Assembly: GCA_965153455.1 (NCBI GenBank)
Contig: OZ234496.1
Span: 12,454,304-12,518,303, forward strand
From: Sphagnum compactum
Taxonomy: Eukaryota; Bryophyta; Sphagnopsida; Sphagnales
Length of the DNA stretch: 64,000 bases
Direction of reading: 5' to 3'
The translations under genes were made by a program, and so were the position numbers. The notes under the pieces were generated by a model, which saw only the letters and a program-made list of their open reading frames with translations, did not search any database and was not told the origin of the DNA. This document shows positions 61,584 to 64,000 of the stretch, in pieces (positions within the stretch are counted from its first letter, which is position 1; every line of letters begins with the position of its first letter).

Positions 61584-61612
61584 ATGGGCAATATGGGTAC
61601 CATATTGCCCAT
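61584..61612. repeat. Perfect 13-base inverted repeat (hairpin)
   Basis: ATGGGCAATATGG and its exact reverse complement are separated by GTA. It could be a DNA palindrome, a protein-binding site or a foldback remnant. Confidence 0.8.
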
Positions 61613-62430
61613 ACTTGTTGCGTATGAGACATGATACTCAACTTACTTGTTCGTATTCAAAGTGAGTAAGTTACCAGAATTCCAATGTTGTTGTTGACCC
61701 GAATACATGGGAGTTGAAAATATTTGTCCTCCGTTATGAGGAGAGGAGAGGAGAGAAGAGAGAGATCCATGTGGATGAGAGGATCGAGCTAGGAGATCTT
61801 CACCCTCACCCACCCAAAAAGTTGTTACATGTACTAGTTGTTATAGCACTCATAGTAGAGCAAAGCATGGAACAAAAAAGGGGGCGGGATGGAAAGGAAA
61901 AAAGGAACAAATTCCAACACATGCAAAAGTATCAAACTTGCTATGTGTGCGATATGGGTGATACTGTATAGGGATGTAATAACTAGAATGGTATTGTGAA
62001 CAGGAACAGCTTTGCAATGGCAAGTATATGCCCCATTCATGCATATACTGGGACTTCTGGGGCTGATATATATTCCTTATAAAATTTTCCCTTCATGTAG
62101 GCAACAATTATGAATATGGTGCCTCTTCTTGGTAATCAAATGAAGGAAAGCTAAATGCACAGAACCGCAATGGAGGAAAGGAAAGGATGTTTTGTTCTGC
62201 ACGCTTTGTTTGTTCCACACTTGTTTTTGTTTGTCTTGTTTGCAATGTGCATGACAATTTGGCAAGCAATGTGTGTTGTAAATACAAAATTTCTCACAAT
62301 TTTGTTTTTGGCTGCCCAACACTGGTTTTTTTGCAGTTACACTCATCAGTGTGGCCAATTGCAGAGAATCTTCTTCATTGCTGCAAAACTATTGAAAGTG
62401 AGCCAGCAAGCAAGTTGTGAGTGGCATGTG

Positions 62431-62453
62431 AGAGAGAGAGAGAGAGAGAGAGA

Positions 62454-62484
<31 letters not shown>
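62431..62484. repeat. Compound (AG)n(TG)n(AG)n microsatellite
   Basis: AG units 62431-62454, then TG to 62470, then AG to 62484. Confidence 0.95.
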
Positions 62485-62930
62485 GCTGTTTGTGGGCTCA
62501 ATCTCTAACTAGGCCATTGCCAGAGGCTCTCATGGATATATGCCCCATGACTGACTGACATGACTGAAGCTTTACACTAATAATACCTAACCCAGCAGCT
62601 TCTAGTATCTGCAACATCTTCTTTCTGCACACTCCTGAGGACTCCAGAGGCCCTCTGAGTCCTGACTTTTACACACTGGAGTCTCTGGGATACCGCCTGG
62701 GGCCATTAAGAAGAAGAATAGGTTTCTGCACCAACCATTTATTTGCTGGTACAATAAAAAAAAACATTTATCACTAGGGAGCATTACTTCAGGCTCAATG
62801 AAAAATCATTGATTTTTAACACATACTTCACAATTAAGAAATCACTAGTGAGCATTTACTTCAGGCTTAATAAAAAAAATCATTGATTAACACATACATA
62901 CTTCTTCACACTCATATGCTACTTTTGATG

Positions 62931-62954
62931 TAATAATAATAATAATAATAATAA
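62931..62954. repeat. (AAT)n microsatellite
   Basis: About eight uninterrupted AAT units. Confidence 0.9.
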
Positions 62955-63237
62955 GCTCAAAGTGTCATGAGTTTCATGACTATAGTACTGCATCACTTAT
63001 GTGAAGCCAGCCATTCATGGATCTTCTTCATTCATGGGATGATGGATTGTCAGCCTATTTCATGTGAGTGACAAGAGTCCTGTTTCTCTAAGTTTTACTC
63101 CTCGTTTTCACTGACACCCGCAAAGTTCGTTCGTAATGGGGTGTTTTTCACATCCCATCTCCTTATTGAGTTTCAGTTGAACTGGTATCAAGTATCATAA
63201 TAGGTACTAAGTTACCTACCTACCTTGAGCCTCAAGG

Positions 63238-63314
63238 GTACAGGCTTTTGAGCAGGTCATCTACCTAAGTAGTCAAGAAGGCACTTAGGTAGATGGCCCG
63301 CTAAGAGCCTGTAC
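63238..63314. repeat. 77-base imperfect hairpin
   Basis: The left arm starts GTACAGGCT and ends CATCTACCTAAGT; the right arm starts ACTTAGGTAGATG and ends AGCCTGTAC. The arms pair over about 32 bases with a few central mismatches and a 12-base loop. The size and shape suit a small-RNA precursor or a tiny foldback element; expression cannot be judged. Confidence 0.6.
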
Positions 63315-64000
63315 TTAGATGAAAAGTAGTGAATATATTGTAGGTGGTGAAATCTCATTATCTTGTGTGTGTGTCGACTAAAAAGTCATCTGTGTTCATT
63401 CTGTGTATGGATGACAAGTGATCCGCTTTTACCATCCACGGAGTAGCTGGTGGTTCTTTCATGAAAACCGAATAATTCCCTGAGGATTTTGAAATACCCA
63501 GAACCAATGGTTCTTTGATTCTGATTTTTTTTGAAATACCCTAAAACTGGTGGTTCTTTGAAGAATCAAAGAACTGCATAACATTGGTTGCAGCCTCATT
63601 CAAGAATGTGAAGGTGTGACAAAAAAAAGAGGCAACCTAAACCTCAATCATTCCATTCAAGCAATAGTCATTTCTTCACAACAAATCCATGATCCATATA
63701 CAATAGTTTTGGTTTCTCAAAATTGTTGTTACTTCTACCATCCAAACTTTCCCAAACCATAACATTTATTGTTCCTCTCTATTGATTGTCTATGAATCTT
63801 ATTTTTTTGTTAAACCTATTTTCCACCTAATGATGTTTTGTAGAGATTGCTAGATCAAATCTCTCCGGACTCTCTTAATTGGCCATCTTGGTTTTACACA
63901 ATATCAAGTCCTCAACAACCACCTCACATATGTATTCTCAATAGTTCACTCAGAAATTAAACAAAGAAAAGATGATATTCTCAACCATGTCGATTTCCCC

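Larger units (their letters stand above)
60151..64000. other. Terminal gap without a recognisable gene
   Basis: AT-rich with several microsatellites and two hairpins listed separately. A frame at 62155-62508 (+) is hydrophobic and ends in a microsatellite translation (RERERE, CVCVC), so it is not credible as a gene. The window ends without a new gene start. Confidence 0.5.

Noticed and set aside
62155-62508. Hydrophobic 117-residue plus frame
   Set aside because: Ends in translated AG/TG microsatellite and has no homology signs or splice support.
1-64000. CRISPR arrays, bacterial operons, rRNA or tRNA genes
   Set aside because: No spaced identical repeats of that type, no cloverleaf or B-box-like sequence recognised, and the genes are intron-bearing plant genes.

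Overview
This is a plant nuclear DNA window. The genes carry GT-AG introns, the families are plant-specific (a CCT-domain pseudo-response regulator, a UBP15/16-type membrane ubiquitin protease, a PUX10-type UBX protein) and short plant-type telomere tracts (CCCTAAA) occur between genes. The gaps are AT-rich and gene-poor and hold decayed transposable elements and microsatellites. The circadian pseudo-response regulator keeps a phospho-acceptor aspartate that flowering-plant clock paralogues have lost. This leans towards a seed-free land plant (moss, other bryophyte, lycophyte or fern), but I cannot fix the species.

Layout. 1-6640 is an AT-rich gap with a decayed retroelement-like ORF (3466-5050) and a second decayed ORF (2852-3286). 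6640-12852 (+) holds a compact GC-rich promoter with evening-element, CCA1-site and LUX-site matches, a long CT-rich leader, and an 8-exon PRR clock gene whose splice phases all agree (932 aa). 15647-22044 (-) is an 11-exon MYND/USP deubiquitinase with an N-terminal membrane anchor (about 1149 aa). 23-39 kb is a gene desert containing a Harbinger-like MITE with TAA target duplications, an inverted relative of its interior, a minisatellite of nine units (31450-32547) and a possible decayed ORF. 39652-42210 (+) is a 4-exon UBA-UAS-UBX protein (PUX10/FAF2 type, 532 aa). It converges with 44113-45058 (-), a 3-exon small LysM protein (150 aa) whose untranslated first exon probably lies at 46544-46801. 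47-54.7 kb is another desert. 56719-58896 (-) is an intronless 725-aa protein with two N-terminal membrane segments, of unknown function. 58.9-64 kb is its CT-rich leader and then a gap with two notable hairpins.

The genes are not an operon and show no shared pathway, except that two neighbours act in ubiquitin-linked protein turnover (UBP and PUX10/Cdc48 adaptor). The most informative unit is the PRR gene, where clock-type sites upstream and an intact phospho-relay triad in the protein occur together. Exon limits were set by eye from splice motifs, phase agreement and remembered family alignment; transcript ends are not resolved.
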